Assembly: GCA_036345935.2 (NCBI GenBank)
Contig: JADWOT020000010.1
Location: 8,503,576 to 8,567,575, forward strand
DNA from: Taenia hydatigena
Lineage: Eukaryota; Platyhelminthes; Cestoda; Cyclophyllidea; Taeniidae
Length of the DNA: 64,000 bases
Direction: 5' to 3'
Below the pieces are notes generated by a model, which was not told the origin of the DNA, did no database searches, and was given only the letters and a program-made list of their open reading frames with translations. Positions 1-11,250 of the stretch are shown one piece after another. Position numbers and translations under genes: made by a program. Positions within the stretch are counted from its first letter, which is position 1. Each line of letters starts with the position of its first letter.

Positions 1-945
1 TTCTCCCACCCAGTATCATCAATCAATACTTCGTACAAGAATTATTTCAGCTTGCCTTCCTACAACCGAGTGTTTTCCTCAGCATCCCGGAAGCCCTAAC
101 TGCAGTTGACAACACGCATATGAGTCATTAGGCGTGAGTAAAATAACAACATTATTAGCAGAGCTAATCACAACGCTGAGCATGTGAGACTAATGCCACG
201 ACACTGAAGTAACCCACAAGACCTTTATTTCGAGCCACAAGGGATAGTAAACGGCAATGGATTTAAAAAATTGGTGTTGTTGGCTCAACAGTGAGTGAAT
301 TGCCAAAGCTACGACAAAGGACAATGTGGTAAACACCACGCCCCTCTTCCATCCTTTTGATGGTTCGACCATCTACACAGTTCCATCAACCAATGCTTTC
401 TAACTTGTGTCATTTCTGGGTAATGACAGGCACCACGGTGGAGTAAATGTGAGTGTGTGTGTGGGTCTCGTCGATCCGAGTCCAATCTGGAAGCACTAAC
501 GTTCACGTTACCACTAGGCAAAGACAACGACTCATGAACAATGGGAAGTACGTGTGACAGCCTTTCCACTGCCTCCACACTTTAAGCGAGGATGGATTCC
601 GCATTCCCGACTAAAAAATTAACGCATCGCTGATGGTATTGGAAGTGCAACATGTGCTACAGTACATAGCATTTCAAAATAAACAGCATCATTCATTGCG
701 TGACACGGATGCATAAGTTGTGTAGAGGGTCGAACCACAACTAAAGTGGGAGAGGGGCGTGGTGTTTACCACATTGTTCTTTGTCGTAGTTTTGGTAATT
801 CACTCACTGTTAAGCCAACAACACCACTTTCTCAAATTTAGTGCCGTTTACTATCCCCTTGTGGCTCGAATTGAAGAGCTCGTGGGTTACTTCAATACCC
901 TGAGGTTTGTCTCCTATACTCAGTATTGTGATTAGCTCTGCTGAG
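1..945. repeat. Truncated foldback repeat copy
   Basis: Bases 1 to about 430 match 2891 to about 3330 at roughly 85-90% by eye, and about 745-945 is the reverse complement of about 130-330. It is therefore a partial copy of the element described at 2248-4173, with unrelated sequence at about 430-740 between the arms. The short ORFs here are fragments of the repeat. No protein of a transposon is visible, so it is probably non-autonomous. Confidence 0.7.
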
Positions 946-1407
946 GAAAGCGAGTGATCTTTGACAGCCAAGCTGAAGCACTTTTAGTGAGCAGCGTTGA
1001 CTGATGATTATGTGGGAGAGGATGGACCTGCTTAGTGGATTGAAGAAGGGCGTGGTGTTGACCGCATTGCAATTAAACCCGCGCACTGCACTAATGCGCA
1101 GATAACCTCCAGCGGCATCCTTACTGGACAGCTGCTGTGTGTGGAAAACAGTACCAATGCGAAGGGCAGAAGTTGCACCTGTGTGAGAAATACTACGGAT
1201 TCATAGTCCCATACATAAACACTTGGATCGCTCATGTCCTTCCCTTCAGTTGCGAAATTGACTTCTGTCTAAGAATTACACCGCATAGGTCGAGATGTGT
1301 ATCTCACCAAATGGTTTTAGTCGTGGAAAATGATATGTCATGAATATTTCCAAAACAAAATGGACGTCTTATGAAAGCCTTGCTCCCGCCAGCACCACAA
1401 ATGTTTC

Positions 1408-2125
1408 GATTGCGTTCATTGATAACTAACAGTTTGGTACGCAACGCTAGCCGACTTGCTGCGTTTATCTGGGTTCCCCTACTGTTCTCCGCATTCTCAA
1501 TCACTTCTCTGTAAATCAAGTGTGCGTGTGTGTTCGTGTGTATGTGATGGGGTTGGAATGGGCCTTTTCAATCTCCAACTACTCTTGTAATGATAGGCCC
1601 CTTACGTGTGAACTTACTTACATGTGGCTGAAGAAATGGGCACTCGAGTCTTTGCGTTTGAGAACCGTAAGTAGCAGAAGCTCAGCAGCTTGCACTAACT
1701 GGCACTGCGGAAATTAAGAAAAATGAAGCAGTAAATATGCATTGAAATGAGCAGGCACAAGTGTTGATTGCCTCTTCTCAACTGATGAACCCAACGCTGA
1801 AAATATCGCAGTAAAATTGACAATTCTCTTTCTCAACGCATCTCTGGTTTCAGACTGCTGAGTGCCGTGAACTACTTACCGTCTCACAACCGTAACCATT
1901 TCAAATGGTACAATTTCTGCGAGAATTTGAAAATCACACACAAATATTCCTCCTCCTCCTCCTCCTCCACGTCCTCGTTCTCGCCACAAACGGTGGTTCT
2001 CTATTAAACGAATCAGTTGGACTGATAATCTTCAGCAAGCAATTTCGCATCAACTTACATTTACTTTGAAGAGAACTCGCATACTCGTTGTGACTAATAA
2101 CCAGTTTTAAACGAATTGATGCCAA
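1408..2125 (+). repeat. Dispersed repeat, copy 1 of 3
   Basis: This stretch reappears in reverse complement at about 8082-8726 and in the same orientation, with more divergence, at about 26235-26830. Shared landmarks include a GT-rich run ending in a GTGATGGGG motif near 1540, the CCCCTTACGTGTGAAC motif near 1600, and a TCC-rich run near 1950. No copy keeps a common reading frame, so it is a noncoding interspersed repeat of unknown class. Confidence 0.75.
1949..1969 (+). repeat. TCC trinucleotide run
   Basis: Short pure run of TCC units inside the dispersed repeat. The corresponding position in the 8.2 kb copy is a GGA-rich run and in the 26.6 kb copy a CTT/CTC-rich run, so the microsatellite belongs to the repeat and has drifted between copies. 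Confidence 0.8.
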
Positions 2126-2247
2126 TGGTGTGCAAGAAATTATGCGGCATCGTTGTTGTTGCCGTCACCATCACATGAGTGTTATTGAACCCCAGCATGT
2201 GGCAAAATACTGTAAGAAATGCAGATGTCACTTGCCATTGCTATTTT

Positions 2248-4173
2248 GCCTCGGCATCACGAAGTTTGATGGGTGCCCAAGTAAGGCAGTGGACGTTCAC
2301 TCCGCCCACATCTGCGTGACTGCCGCTTTCTCGCAGAAGGAAGGAACGAACACCAAACTGATTGTGGAATCGGCTAACCAGTGGCAATAAGTCAAACGAA
2401 ATAAGATATAGACGATATGAGGAATACTGGCGCACCAGTTGCAGTCCCACCATCAGCTTTGGCAGCATATTCGAACCAATTAGGTCCCAACGAACGATGC
2501 TAAGCTGTGTGCGAAGTACAATAAATGACACCATTGGCAGGGAATAGATTCCCACGACGAAATTCATTTTGTGTGGTACGCAATGGCAACTATCACCTCA
2601 TCCTATGTGTGTGAATTATTAGGCAAGTAGTACTGTCGAAATTGAATGGAACTGTGCATGAAACTGTGATTACACCCACATCCTAACGCAATTAATTTCT
2701 GCTCGCCCCATTGTTTTTGGTTTCATATGCAAAGGGTGTTCACTAGGAATGCCACCGGAGGTCACCTACACATTCGCACAACGCGTTGGTGGGAATGCTG
2801 GTATGAGCTTAGCAGTAGAAAAATCACCACAACTGTGGCAGTGGGCTGTGCGATAACAACCAAAGCCTTCTTCTGTCTACAAGGCGGGTTCATTCTCCCA
2901 CCCAATATCATCAATCAATGCTTCGCACAAGAATTATTTCAGCTTGCCTGTCTACAACCGAGTGTATTCCTCAGCATCCCAACAACCCTAATTGCAGTTG
3001 CCAATACAATTTTAAGGCATGAAGCGTGAGTAAAATAACAACATTATTAGCAGAGCTAATCACAACGCTGAATATGAGACGAACCTCACGCTAATGAAGT
3101 AACCCACGAGCCCTTCAATTCGAGCCACATGGGGATAGTAAACGGCACTAGATTTAGGGAAGTGGTGATGTTGGCTCAACAGTGAGTGAATTGTCAAAAC
3201 TACGGCAAATTACAATGTGGTAACCACCACGCACATCTCCCACTCTATTGGTGGTTCAACGTTCTGCACAGTTCCATCAACCAATGCTTTCCAATTTGTG
3301 TCATTTCTAGACAATGACATACACCATACACCCCATGTGGCTCGAAATGAAGGGCTTATGGGTTACTTCAGTATCGTGACATTCGTCTCACATACTCAGC
3401 GTTGTGATTAGCTCTGCTAATAACGTTGTTATCTCCTCACGCCTCATGCCTTAGAATTGTAATGCCAACTGCAGTTAGGGTTGTTGGGATGCTGAGGAAA
3501 ACACTCGGTTGTAGGAAGGCAAGCTGAAATAATTCTTGTGCGAAGTATTGATTGATGATACTGGGTGGGAGAATGAACCCGCCTTGTAGACTGAAGAAGG
3601 ATGTACTTGTCATCGCACAGCCCACCACCACAGTTGTGGTGATTTTCCTACTGCTAAGCTCATACCAGCATTCCCACCAACGCGTTGTGTGAATGCGTGG
3701 GTGACCTCTGGTGGCATTCCTAGTGAACACCCTTTGCATATGGAAACCAAAAACAATGGGGCGAGCAGAAATTAATTGCGTTAGGATGTGTGTGTAATCA
3801 CAGTTCTATGCACAGTTCCATTCAATTTCGACATTATTCCTTGCCTAATAACTCACACACTTAGGATGAGGTGATAGTTGCCATTGCGTGCCACACAAAA
3901 TGAATTTAGTCGTGGAAAAGTATTCTCTGCAAATGGTATCATTTATTGTATTTCGCACTCAGCTTAGCGTCGTCCGTTGGGACCTAATTGGTTTGATTGT
4001 GCTGCCAAAGCCGATGGTGTGGCTGTAATTGTTGCGCCAGTATTCCTCATGTTGTCGAAATCCTATTTCGTTTGACGTATTGCCACTGATTAGCCGATTC
4101 CATAATCAGTTTTGTGTTCGTTCCTTCCTTCTGCCTTACCTAGGTACGCCATCACACTTCGTGATGCCGAGGC
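2248..4173. mobile_element. Long foldback element with ~0.85 kb inverted arms
   Basis: The sequence beginning GCCTCGGCATCACGAAG at 2248 recurs as its reverse complement ending at 4173. The arms can be followed from 2248 to about 3130 and from about 3331 to 4173, with an unpaired centre of about 200 bases. The left arm carries a small extra segment near 2295-2335. The 100-codon ORFs at 2727-3029 (+) and 3437-3739 (-) are the same sequence read from each arm and resemble no known transposase. The structure suggests a non-autonomous foldback or large MITE-like element. No clear target-site duplication was seen. Confidence 0.7.
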
Positions 4174-4186
4174 TCAATTAATTATA

Positions 4187-4316
4187 GTTAACAACATGTG
4201 CAATGTGTGGGAACTCAAAGTTAAGAAGTTAAGGCCTCTTGTGTCCAAGTTAGAAGTTTCGGTGTTTGGCTGTGGACTAGATGATCCATTCGCTTCTGTC
4301 TACGAGGTTGAATTGT
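4187..4316 (+). pseudogene. FnIII half-exon relic
   Basis: An acceptor-like AATTATAG at about 4178-4185 is followed by an open frame whose translation has the second-half FnIII pattern: a tryptophan, then KLRPLVSKLEVSVFGCG and a closing strand (VYEVEL), ending in TAG at 4316-4318. The LRP...SKLEVSVFGCG segment resembles LKPSVSFAITVRGC in the gene at 5880-6182. No first-half exon is found upstream. The foldback element ends 13 bases before it, so the rest may have been lost or displaced. It could be a rare real exon with donor GTTGAA or GTAGAT, but a relic is more likely. Confidence 0.4.
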
Positions 4317-5453
4317 AGATTTATATCATGCTGAAATTGTTCACAGGTGCAACATTTGCACTCATTCTTGGGGTGGATATCGAACTTGTTATCGCAAGAA
4401 TTTGTAACAGTTCTGGTTAGCTTTGTGACCAAATGCTTTGCGAGACTTGCACTAGCGAGTCTAAACTATGCCGCACGATTTGCCTTTTCATTCGTTGGTG
4501 CGAATCCGCTACGCTTTAGTAAAATCTAATTTCTCGAGAAGTGTATCATATCTTGCTGACAGACAATACGTGGGTATTTCCGTGTTTTTACAAAAGGATT
4601 AGCACCTCCAGTGATTGATGCACATTGGTTTCGCAAAGTGTTTTGATTTCGAAAACATGGCATTCAATTTGTGACACCGAATCTCTATGAATGTAAAGAC
4701 TGTGCTGAGATGAAACGATGTAATGTAGGTTCGACTGCCACTTGATTTGCCATAGCGCTCTCGACGGCACTTGATGAGTGGCAGCTCTGTTTAACTTCGA
4801 GCAAATTATTCGATCATCCGTGGAACACGCGATCGTCTCATCTGCTCAGCAGAGCCTACCCACACTGAAGGCGAAACTCCATGGTTCACACGCCCTTCGC
4901 CTCTATATGCTGGGCTCCTCTTAGGCTCATGAGGGACACCTGGTCTCCGAAATCGGCCTGCACGGGTTCAGCTTTTGTGAACAACGCAACAGCGACTGCT
5001 AATCAGCTTGATGCTGAATTGAGAGAACAGTCGGAATAAAGTGGAATCAAACACCTATTTTACTGTTATTGCTGTACGGCCCACCAAAATCACCATCCTT
5101 ACTTCTCAAGTGTTGTATAGTCAAACCCATCAAAGTGACTCGAGACTGTCAGCATTGCGATCCAGCTTTATTTAATGCTACAGCCACAGTGGATTCGATT
5201 TGAAGCTGTCACACAGCCTCCGATAGCAATGCGATCGCACCTCATTTAAATGTAAAGCATAGCTCTTGATTTGTTGTACCAGTTTCTTTCAGCCACAAGA
5301 TGCTAGTGATTTCAGTCAAATGTTTTATTCTAATACCCAATTGGGGCGTCTTTCATCTACCTCAGTCCTCCTCACCATGGCCCCACAGCACGTGCGCCAT
5401 TGTTATTTTGTATTTGAATTAGGTCATTTCATAGGCTAGCCTACATTGCCTGC

Positions 5454-5460
5454 ATATAAG
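5454..5460 (+). promoter_or_regulatory. TATA box of the two-FnIII antigen gene
   Basis: ATATAAG lies 44-50 bases before the ATG at 5504. The same spacing is seen for the TATA elements before the signal exons at 28132 (+) and 32623 (-), which supports it as the core promoter and implies a very short 5' leader. Confidence 0.6.
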
Positions 5461-5503
5461 CGACAAGTGTAGGGCTGTAGTAGCAAATTGTTACTGCAAT
5501 TCT

Positions 5504-6690
5504 ATGACCTTTCTTCAACGTTGCTTGATTCTTTTGGTGACCGCCTGCTTACATGGTGACTCCGCACTGAAAACTGGCAAAATGCTCGTCTTCTAATGCT
5601 CTACTCACATCCCACACACGTAGATGCTCCCCACAAATGAGAACTTTGGTTCACTTAGTGAACTTGACGTGATTAGCTGTCATTCCTTGACGTTGAATAG
5701 CTTCACGCTGAGGGCATGGTAGATGTCATACTGATGCATGAAATGCCCCTCAGATTATTGTCTTCCTCAACCAGTTAGTTATAAGCCTACAGTGAGTTAC
5801 ATGCGTGGAACGCAGGATGCACCAACTCCACCTTCCTCTCTCTCTCTCTCCACACACCGTCTCCCAACTCTCCTTACAGGCATGAATCAACCATCATTCG
5901 AGGCAACTTACTACAGTGATGATCACGAATTGGAACTGAAGATGCACGAACCCACGGGTGTGGTAGGAGAATTCGGTGGCTATGAGATCCTAACAAAGAG
6001 CGGTCCTGACGTGAAGGAAAGCAAATGGCATTCGGAAGCGGTGCTCGAGGAAGCGCAACGAAAATACGTACTAGAGGACCTCAAACCATCAGTATCATTT
6101 GCTATTACGGTGCGTGGATGCGTGCTGCCTCCTAAAACCAGCGCGATGGCTGATCCATTGCAATTCAGAGTGCTACCGTCAGGTTTGTCATTTGGCGCGC
6201 TACTTCTATGCAATTAGTAGCAGCGTTTCATGCATTCACCACCTTGCTTGGCATTCCACATTCACCTCCAGCCACAAAGGTATGCATGTGCATTTTTCGC
6301 AATGACAATCGATTCCATTTTACATTGCGTAGAATGGATTGTTCCACGGAATGTGAAGCTGCGAGCACTTGACCCATTCACGGTGCTTTTGACATGGCAA
6401 CCGCCAGCCGAAACCTACGGTTGTGTATCTTGCTACATCATTGAATGGAGCCATAATAATACATGGCAGAAAAGCGTTCGGCCCCCCTCCGATCATTCCT
6501 ATGTCTTCAAAAATTGGAACCCGGGGAGAGCATTTCTGCTTCTGTGCGCGCACGCAATCGACGAAAGGCACCGGTAAAGTTTGTATACGTTGGTTCCCGC
6601 AGCAAAATCCTGACAGCACGCACTCCTCTCTTCTGATGAGGGCAGTCTACTCTTCGTCTCTCCTCAAACATTACGCTGTGACTTAAAATT
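5504..6690 (+). CDS. Secreted two-FnIII oncosphere antigen (45W/TSOL45-like)
   Basis: Exon 1 (5504-5555) encodes a 17-residue signal peptide, MTFLQRCLILLVTACLH, and ends in phase 1 at G|GTGACT. Exon 2 (5880-6182, phase 1 to 1) follows a pyrimidine-rich CTCCTTACAG and encodes a diverged FnIII domain with LEDLKPSVSFAITVRGC as its E-F region. Exon 3 (6333-6573) starts at GCGTAG|AA in phase 1 and is a clearer FnIII domain: VKLRALDPFTVLLTWQPP, then CYIIEWSHNNTW, which holds an N-glycosylation sequon. It ends at CG|GTAAAG in phase 2. The last exon is unresolved; acceptors near 6602, 6618 and 6643 all lie before the AATAAA at 6750. Signal exon plus two FnIII exons is the known plan of taeniid 45W/TSOL45 genes, whose products are invasive-larva antigens. 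Exons 1-3 are well supported; the end is approximate. Confidence 0.72.
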
Positions 6691-6718
6691 GACTGAGCTA
6701 ATTCAGACTTGGAGTTGA

Positions 6719-6742
6719 ACAGAACAGAACAGAGCAGAACAA
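6719..6742 (+). repeat. AACAG pentanucleotide run
   Basis: About four to five units of AACAG/AGCAG occur just downstream of the two-FnIII gene, in its probable 3' untranslated region. A short microsatellite; no function inferred. Confidence 0.7.
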
Positions 6743-6749
6743 TTGTGAC

Positions 6750-6755
6750 AATAAA
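6750..6755 (+). terminator. Poly(A) signal AATAAA
   Basis: AATAAA lies about 65-180 bases after the candidate last-exon positions of the two-FnIII gene and is the first such signal on that strand after exon 3. It limits the last coding exon to about 6600-6745. Confidence 0.5.
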
Positions 6756-8081
6756 ATGGTAGCGGCAAACTGTCCTTTGTTCATGTTAAGTATCAGTATC
6801 AACTCGACTTTAGCCAGTCGAACAGATGCAGCCAGTAAGGCAGGCAAAGAACCACGTGACACACAGTGTACAGCTAAGTGACGCGATTGCTTTCCAAGAT
6901 ATCATAACAAAACTTGCTTTTGTAGGATAGATGGTGAAGAGTGAGCTATTGGGCCAACACAGTCTGCCTCCTTCCCTACATTCACCATGTTTGGCTTGAC
7001 TGCTCCAGTTGTTGTAACCGTGTTCACTTGCGTGGTAGTATGCTCTGTGTGAACTTCCTCTCATTTTCAATATGACTTCAATTAGCACAACCAAAAATCT
7101 CTCGTCAATAAATACTTGTCCCAAAGTGTTTTTCTCTGCAAATCACTTTCAAATTTTCTTGCTGTATGAAGTAAACAGGAGTGATGTTGTGTGACTGCTG
7201 CAAATTATTTGCGTCCCGATTAGACACAACTATGACACACACACACATGCACACACACAAATATATTTTATTCAAATTAAAAGCAACTTTCGAATCTTCG
7301 CAGCGGATGCGCCCCAGTAGGCAGGAAGTCAAGCTAGTAAGTAAAATTGCTTGGGCAGTAGGGGAGATATTAAGGGAGGGAGTAGACTCACGTGTCGTGT
7401 CTTCGTTGGTCAATTGTTAACAACCGACGAGCCACTTGCTCCAGTGACGTGGGTGGCATTCACCACCCAACCAGACAAGTAGACAGTTAAGTGCACAAAG
7501 ATGGTGGCCTTAAAGTTCAACACGTGTGAATAGACGCAAAAGCAAGGAAAGGAAAGACTAAGGACACACATTTGGTGGTGGTGGCTTTGTAAACTTGCGT
7601 AGCCACTGTGGAAGAAAGGGAAGTGATGGAGTAGTAGAAATGCTAGACGCGCAGTCCAAAGGCGTTCCGATGCCGAGTCCGATGCAATAATTCAACTCGA
7701 TTTTTGTTTGTTTACGGGCTTGCAGAGCATAATTCTTGTAGGCGCGTTCCTGATGACCACCACCAAAGATTGGGGCAGTCACGAGTGGATTAGCAATGGG
7801 AGATCCACGTTTCCATGCGGGTTAGAATTGAAAATGCGAATATCCTCATCGCAGGAGGTCAGACACAATGAAGTGAAAATAGGACTCGAGAAATGCATGC
7901 ACATAAATGTATCAGTCCATTGGATCGAGAATTTAATTAGATAGCGAAGCATAGAATTACAACACTTGGCATTGGTAAGAGTGCATAACAGAAGTGATGG
8001 AGCACCAGCACATACATTGGGATGTTCTTCGACACAGGCGTAACCACTTAGTCTGAGCGGCATTTCAAATTGACTCTTTAA
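6756..8081. other. No gene recognised
   Basis: Between the antigen gene and the inverted copy of the dispersed repeat I see no convincing exons. A CA-rich run at about 7231-7262 and a second AATAAA near 7107 are the only landmarks. Short ORFs on both strands have no family pattern. Confidence 0.5.
7231..7262 (+). repeat. Imperfect (CA)n microsatellite
   Basis: ACACACACACACATGCACACACACAA-type run. It sits in noncoding sequence about 500 bases after the AATAAA of the antigen gene. Confidence 0.85.
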
Positions 8082-8726
8082 AGAAATGCATACTGATGCG
8101 AAATTGCCTGCGCAAGATTCTCAGTCCAACCGATTCTTTTAACAGAGAACCACCGTATGTCGCGAGAATGAGGAGATGGTGGAGAGGGAGGATGAGGAGG
8201 AGGAAATGTTGCATATAATCTCTGAATTCTCGCAGAAATTATACCATTCTAAATGGTTGACGTTGTGAGACGGTCAGTAGTTCACCACATTCAGCAGTCT
8301 GAAACCGAAAATGCGTTGAGAATGTGAAATGACAATTTCACTGCGATGTTCAACGATTGTTTTATCAGTTGAGGAGTGGCGACTGACACTTGTCCTTGCT
8401 CACTTCAATGCATATTTGCTTCTTTATTTTCCTTAAGTCCCACAATGTTGGTTATTGTAAGCTACTAAGCTTCTGCTACTTGCGGTTCTTAAACGCTAAG
8501 ACTTCATTGCGCATTTCTTCAGCCAGCCGATGTTCTCACGTAAGGGGCCTATCATTGCAACAGTAGTTGGAGATTGAAAAGGCCCATTCCAACCCCATCA
8601 CATACACACGAACACACACGCACACTTGATATACAGAGAAGTGATTGAGAATGCGGACAACAGTAGGAGAACCCAGATAAACGCAGCAAGTCGGCTAGCG
8701 TTGCGTACCAAGCTGTTAGTTATCAA
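8082..8726 (-). repeat. Dispersed repeat, copy 2 of 3 (inverted)
   Basis: Reverse complement of about 1408-2125, estimated 80-90% identical. Matching ends are the GTTAGTTATCAATG motif at 8726 (opposite CATTGATAACTAAC at 1408) and GATGCGAAATTGCC near 8095. The two copies make a 0.65 kb inverted pair 6 kb apart. A third, more diverged copy lies at 26.2-26.8 kb. Confidence 0.75.
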
Positions 8727-8810
8727 TGCAGAATTCACTTATAATCGCAAGTAATTGCAGTAAGATACATTGCGGACTGCAAATGACAGGCATCTGCTGC
8801 ATCGCTCTTT

Positions 8811-8848
8811 GACGACTGACTGAATGACTGAATGACTGACCGACTGAC
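8811..8848 (+). repeat. GACT/AATG tetranucleotide run
   Basis: Tandem GACTGACTGAATGACTGAATGACT-type units. Short, imperfect, next to the dispersed repeat. Confidence 0.8.
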
Positions 8849-8859
8849 ACGTGCAGCAT

Positions 8860-11000
8860 GATTCACCGACGGCAATTGGTAATTAGGAATGTGCTGACAA
8901 AGAGGGCCGCTGCGTTTGTAGAACAACACAATACCTATTGGTACGTCTAAATGAACTCCTCACACATAGAATGATTTGCCTTGAGGAGGACAGGAACAAT
9001 CAAGTCCGCCATTCGATTCTAAGCACGCGGATGAAGTACTGAGGCAGCGAATGGGTCCACTCTGTCGTGTCACGTCAAATTAACTGTAAAAATGAAAAGA
9101 GAGGAAGCAATTTATAGATCACACTAGCTGTTTTCACACATTTTTGCACTAGTGAAACGCTCGCTATCCCCATTGCATTAACATCCCAGATAAATGCCAT
9201 GTTTAGAGAGCGTTAGTGCACGTACGGTGTTTAGAGTGGAGCGGTGAAATGTAAGTATCTCACAAGTCATCAGTGCAAAAATCACCATTAAAGATGCTGG
9301 TGGCCAACCAAATGAGGCAGAGCTGAGACGACATCTCCAACACATGTATGCTTTGCTTTTACGCCTCACCCATTCTGGACTAACATAAATGTTCTAGAGT
9401 CAAGTGATTCAAAGTTTTGATCTGTTATCGACCTACAAGGTGAATTGTGCATTCATGCACACCGTGACACCACATGCCACTGGCAAGTATGACCAATTGT
9501 GCTGGGTGTGCAGATGGTGGCACATGAAGTCGCACATGACCGTTCTTCTGTACAGATGCAGAGACTGTCATTTGTGTGATGGTTTGTACGATCAAACAGT
9601 GATACCCAAATGGCTGATGCTAGTGTTGGGTGCAAATGAAGTCGGCTAATGCTTAGTAGCTAGCATACCCCACATGCGCTGCATTGCGCCTCCGTCTTAA
9701 GATCGCTTTAAGCAACAGATGCCTTTAGCTAGACTGCAGACTATAGAATCGCCGCCGAAATTGGTTCATCAAATCGGAAGCTGACGCAACCACCCTACAA
9801 TCAGGAGGACGTGACTCACCTATAGGCACTTCTACCATCGTTTGCGGACGCGTCCACGACAGAGGTAACTTCTCAAATGCTATACGAGAAGGTTATTCCG
9901 GCGTCGCAGGCAATGCCGGCAGGATGCCTTTTAGTCGGCATATCGGCATGGTTTCCTCCCACAGAAATCCAGCCTTGCAAACTGGTGACTTGATGAGTGC
10001 GTAAACGGGCTATTTTAATGTTGAAGTGACCTAGAAAGCAGCTTCTTCTTCTGGCACGTATTATGAGGAAGTGCACTGCCATGGTCGCGACCGCTGTCGC
10101 TATCCCTAATGTAATCATCATCATGCAGTATAGCAATACTAGGAGAGGGCTGCACTTCAAGATTAGTGGAAGACTGGTCACGTCGTCAAGGTGTAACATT
10201 CGAAGAATAAGAGGCTGTTAAAATAGCCCAATTCGATGCCCGTTGAGCTAAAACACAAGCAGCACAGTGGATTTCCACGAATGCGCAATTATTGGCCGGA
10301 ATAATTTGAGTAGCATAGAAGATGAACTAGGCAAACCTGAGCCGTAAACGAGATATCTCTAACTCATTACTAAGTGTCACTTCAAAGCCCTCTTTATTTG
10401 TGACTAGCGATGGCAGCTCCAGTCACTTGCTATCCAACGCACACTTTGCATTCTTACTTGTTCGAGGGCCAATTCGCATTCCCGTCAATCAGATACACTG
10501 TGAATTGAAGTGTTTGATAGCCTGCACTCAGTTCTTCTTCATCACCGACTAACCGATAGCCTAGACAATGAAGGTGACCTCGTCACAGTGGACAAGCCAA
10601 ATGCAAGGTAATAATTGAAGCCTCTTCCACTGCAGTGGTTGACATGCAGGGGAGGTTATGTCTATACGGTGAAAGCGGATTCCGCCAGCGAAAATTGGGA
10701 CGACATCTGGTGTTGAAAGGGAGGTGGAAGGATTGCCACGAGTGTAACAAGAAGACGAGAGTAGCTTTTAGTCCCGAGTGTTTGCTCTAACACACATTAT
10801 GAGCTGCAGATATTTGACACAGCACAAGTCGACTCACTTTGGTGCCCTTGGGAGTAAATAATGCGAATTTGTTTCAGTGTTTATGATGACTGGAAGGAAA
10901 TATTCGAAATGACTGATTCTTGCAGCATTAACCACCGACATCAACTCGTGATTGGAAAATGCGTTGACAAAGAGGGCTGCTGTGTTTGCTCAAAAGGACG
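8860..11000. other. Diverged repeat pair in otherwise unrecognised DNA
   Basis: About 8858-8925 and 10920-10990 share GCTGACAAAGAGGGC-like sequence followed by CTG(C/T)GTTTG at about 75% identity. The region between holds no exon or RNA I can support. The 129-codon ORF at 10861-11250 overlaps the second copy and looks like chance reading of the repeat. Confidence 0.4.
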
Positions 11001-11250
11001 GTCCTTATCGACGTATTCAATTCAACTACGCAATCACGGAATAATGTGCTTTCGAGAAGGGCACGATCAATCCTCTCCATTATTTGATGTGAAGTCCACG
11101 CATGCACATTGCAAATCACACTTTCACTTACGCTCCACCCTCACACATAACTCTCAACGACGCCTTCATGAGGTAGTTTTATGGTTATCTTCAGCTGTTA
11201 TCACACTAAGACGGATTCACCCACAGCTTAAAAGCTATATTGGACCTTAA

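Noticed and set aside
361..372. GGTTCGACC resembling a tRNA B box
   Set aside because: Lies in the foldback repeat, the corresponding copy at 3250 reads GGTTCAACG, and no A box or cloverleaf fits.
2727..3029. 100-codon ORF repeated at 3437-3739 (-) and 19449-19751 (-)
   Set aside because: It recurs only because the foldback element recurs. It lacks transposase or other domain pattern and is found in both arms of a palindrome, so it is not called as a gene.
10861..11250. 129-codon ORF
   Set aside because: Overlaps a diverged repeat shared with 8.86-8.93 kb, where no equivalent frame is open.
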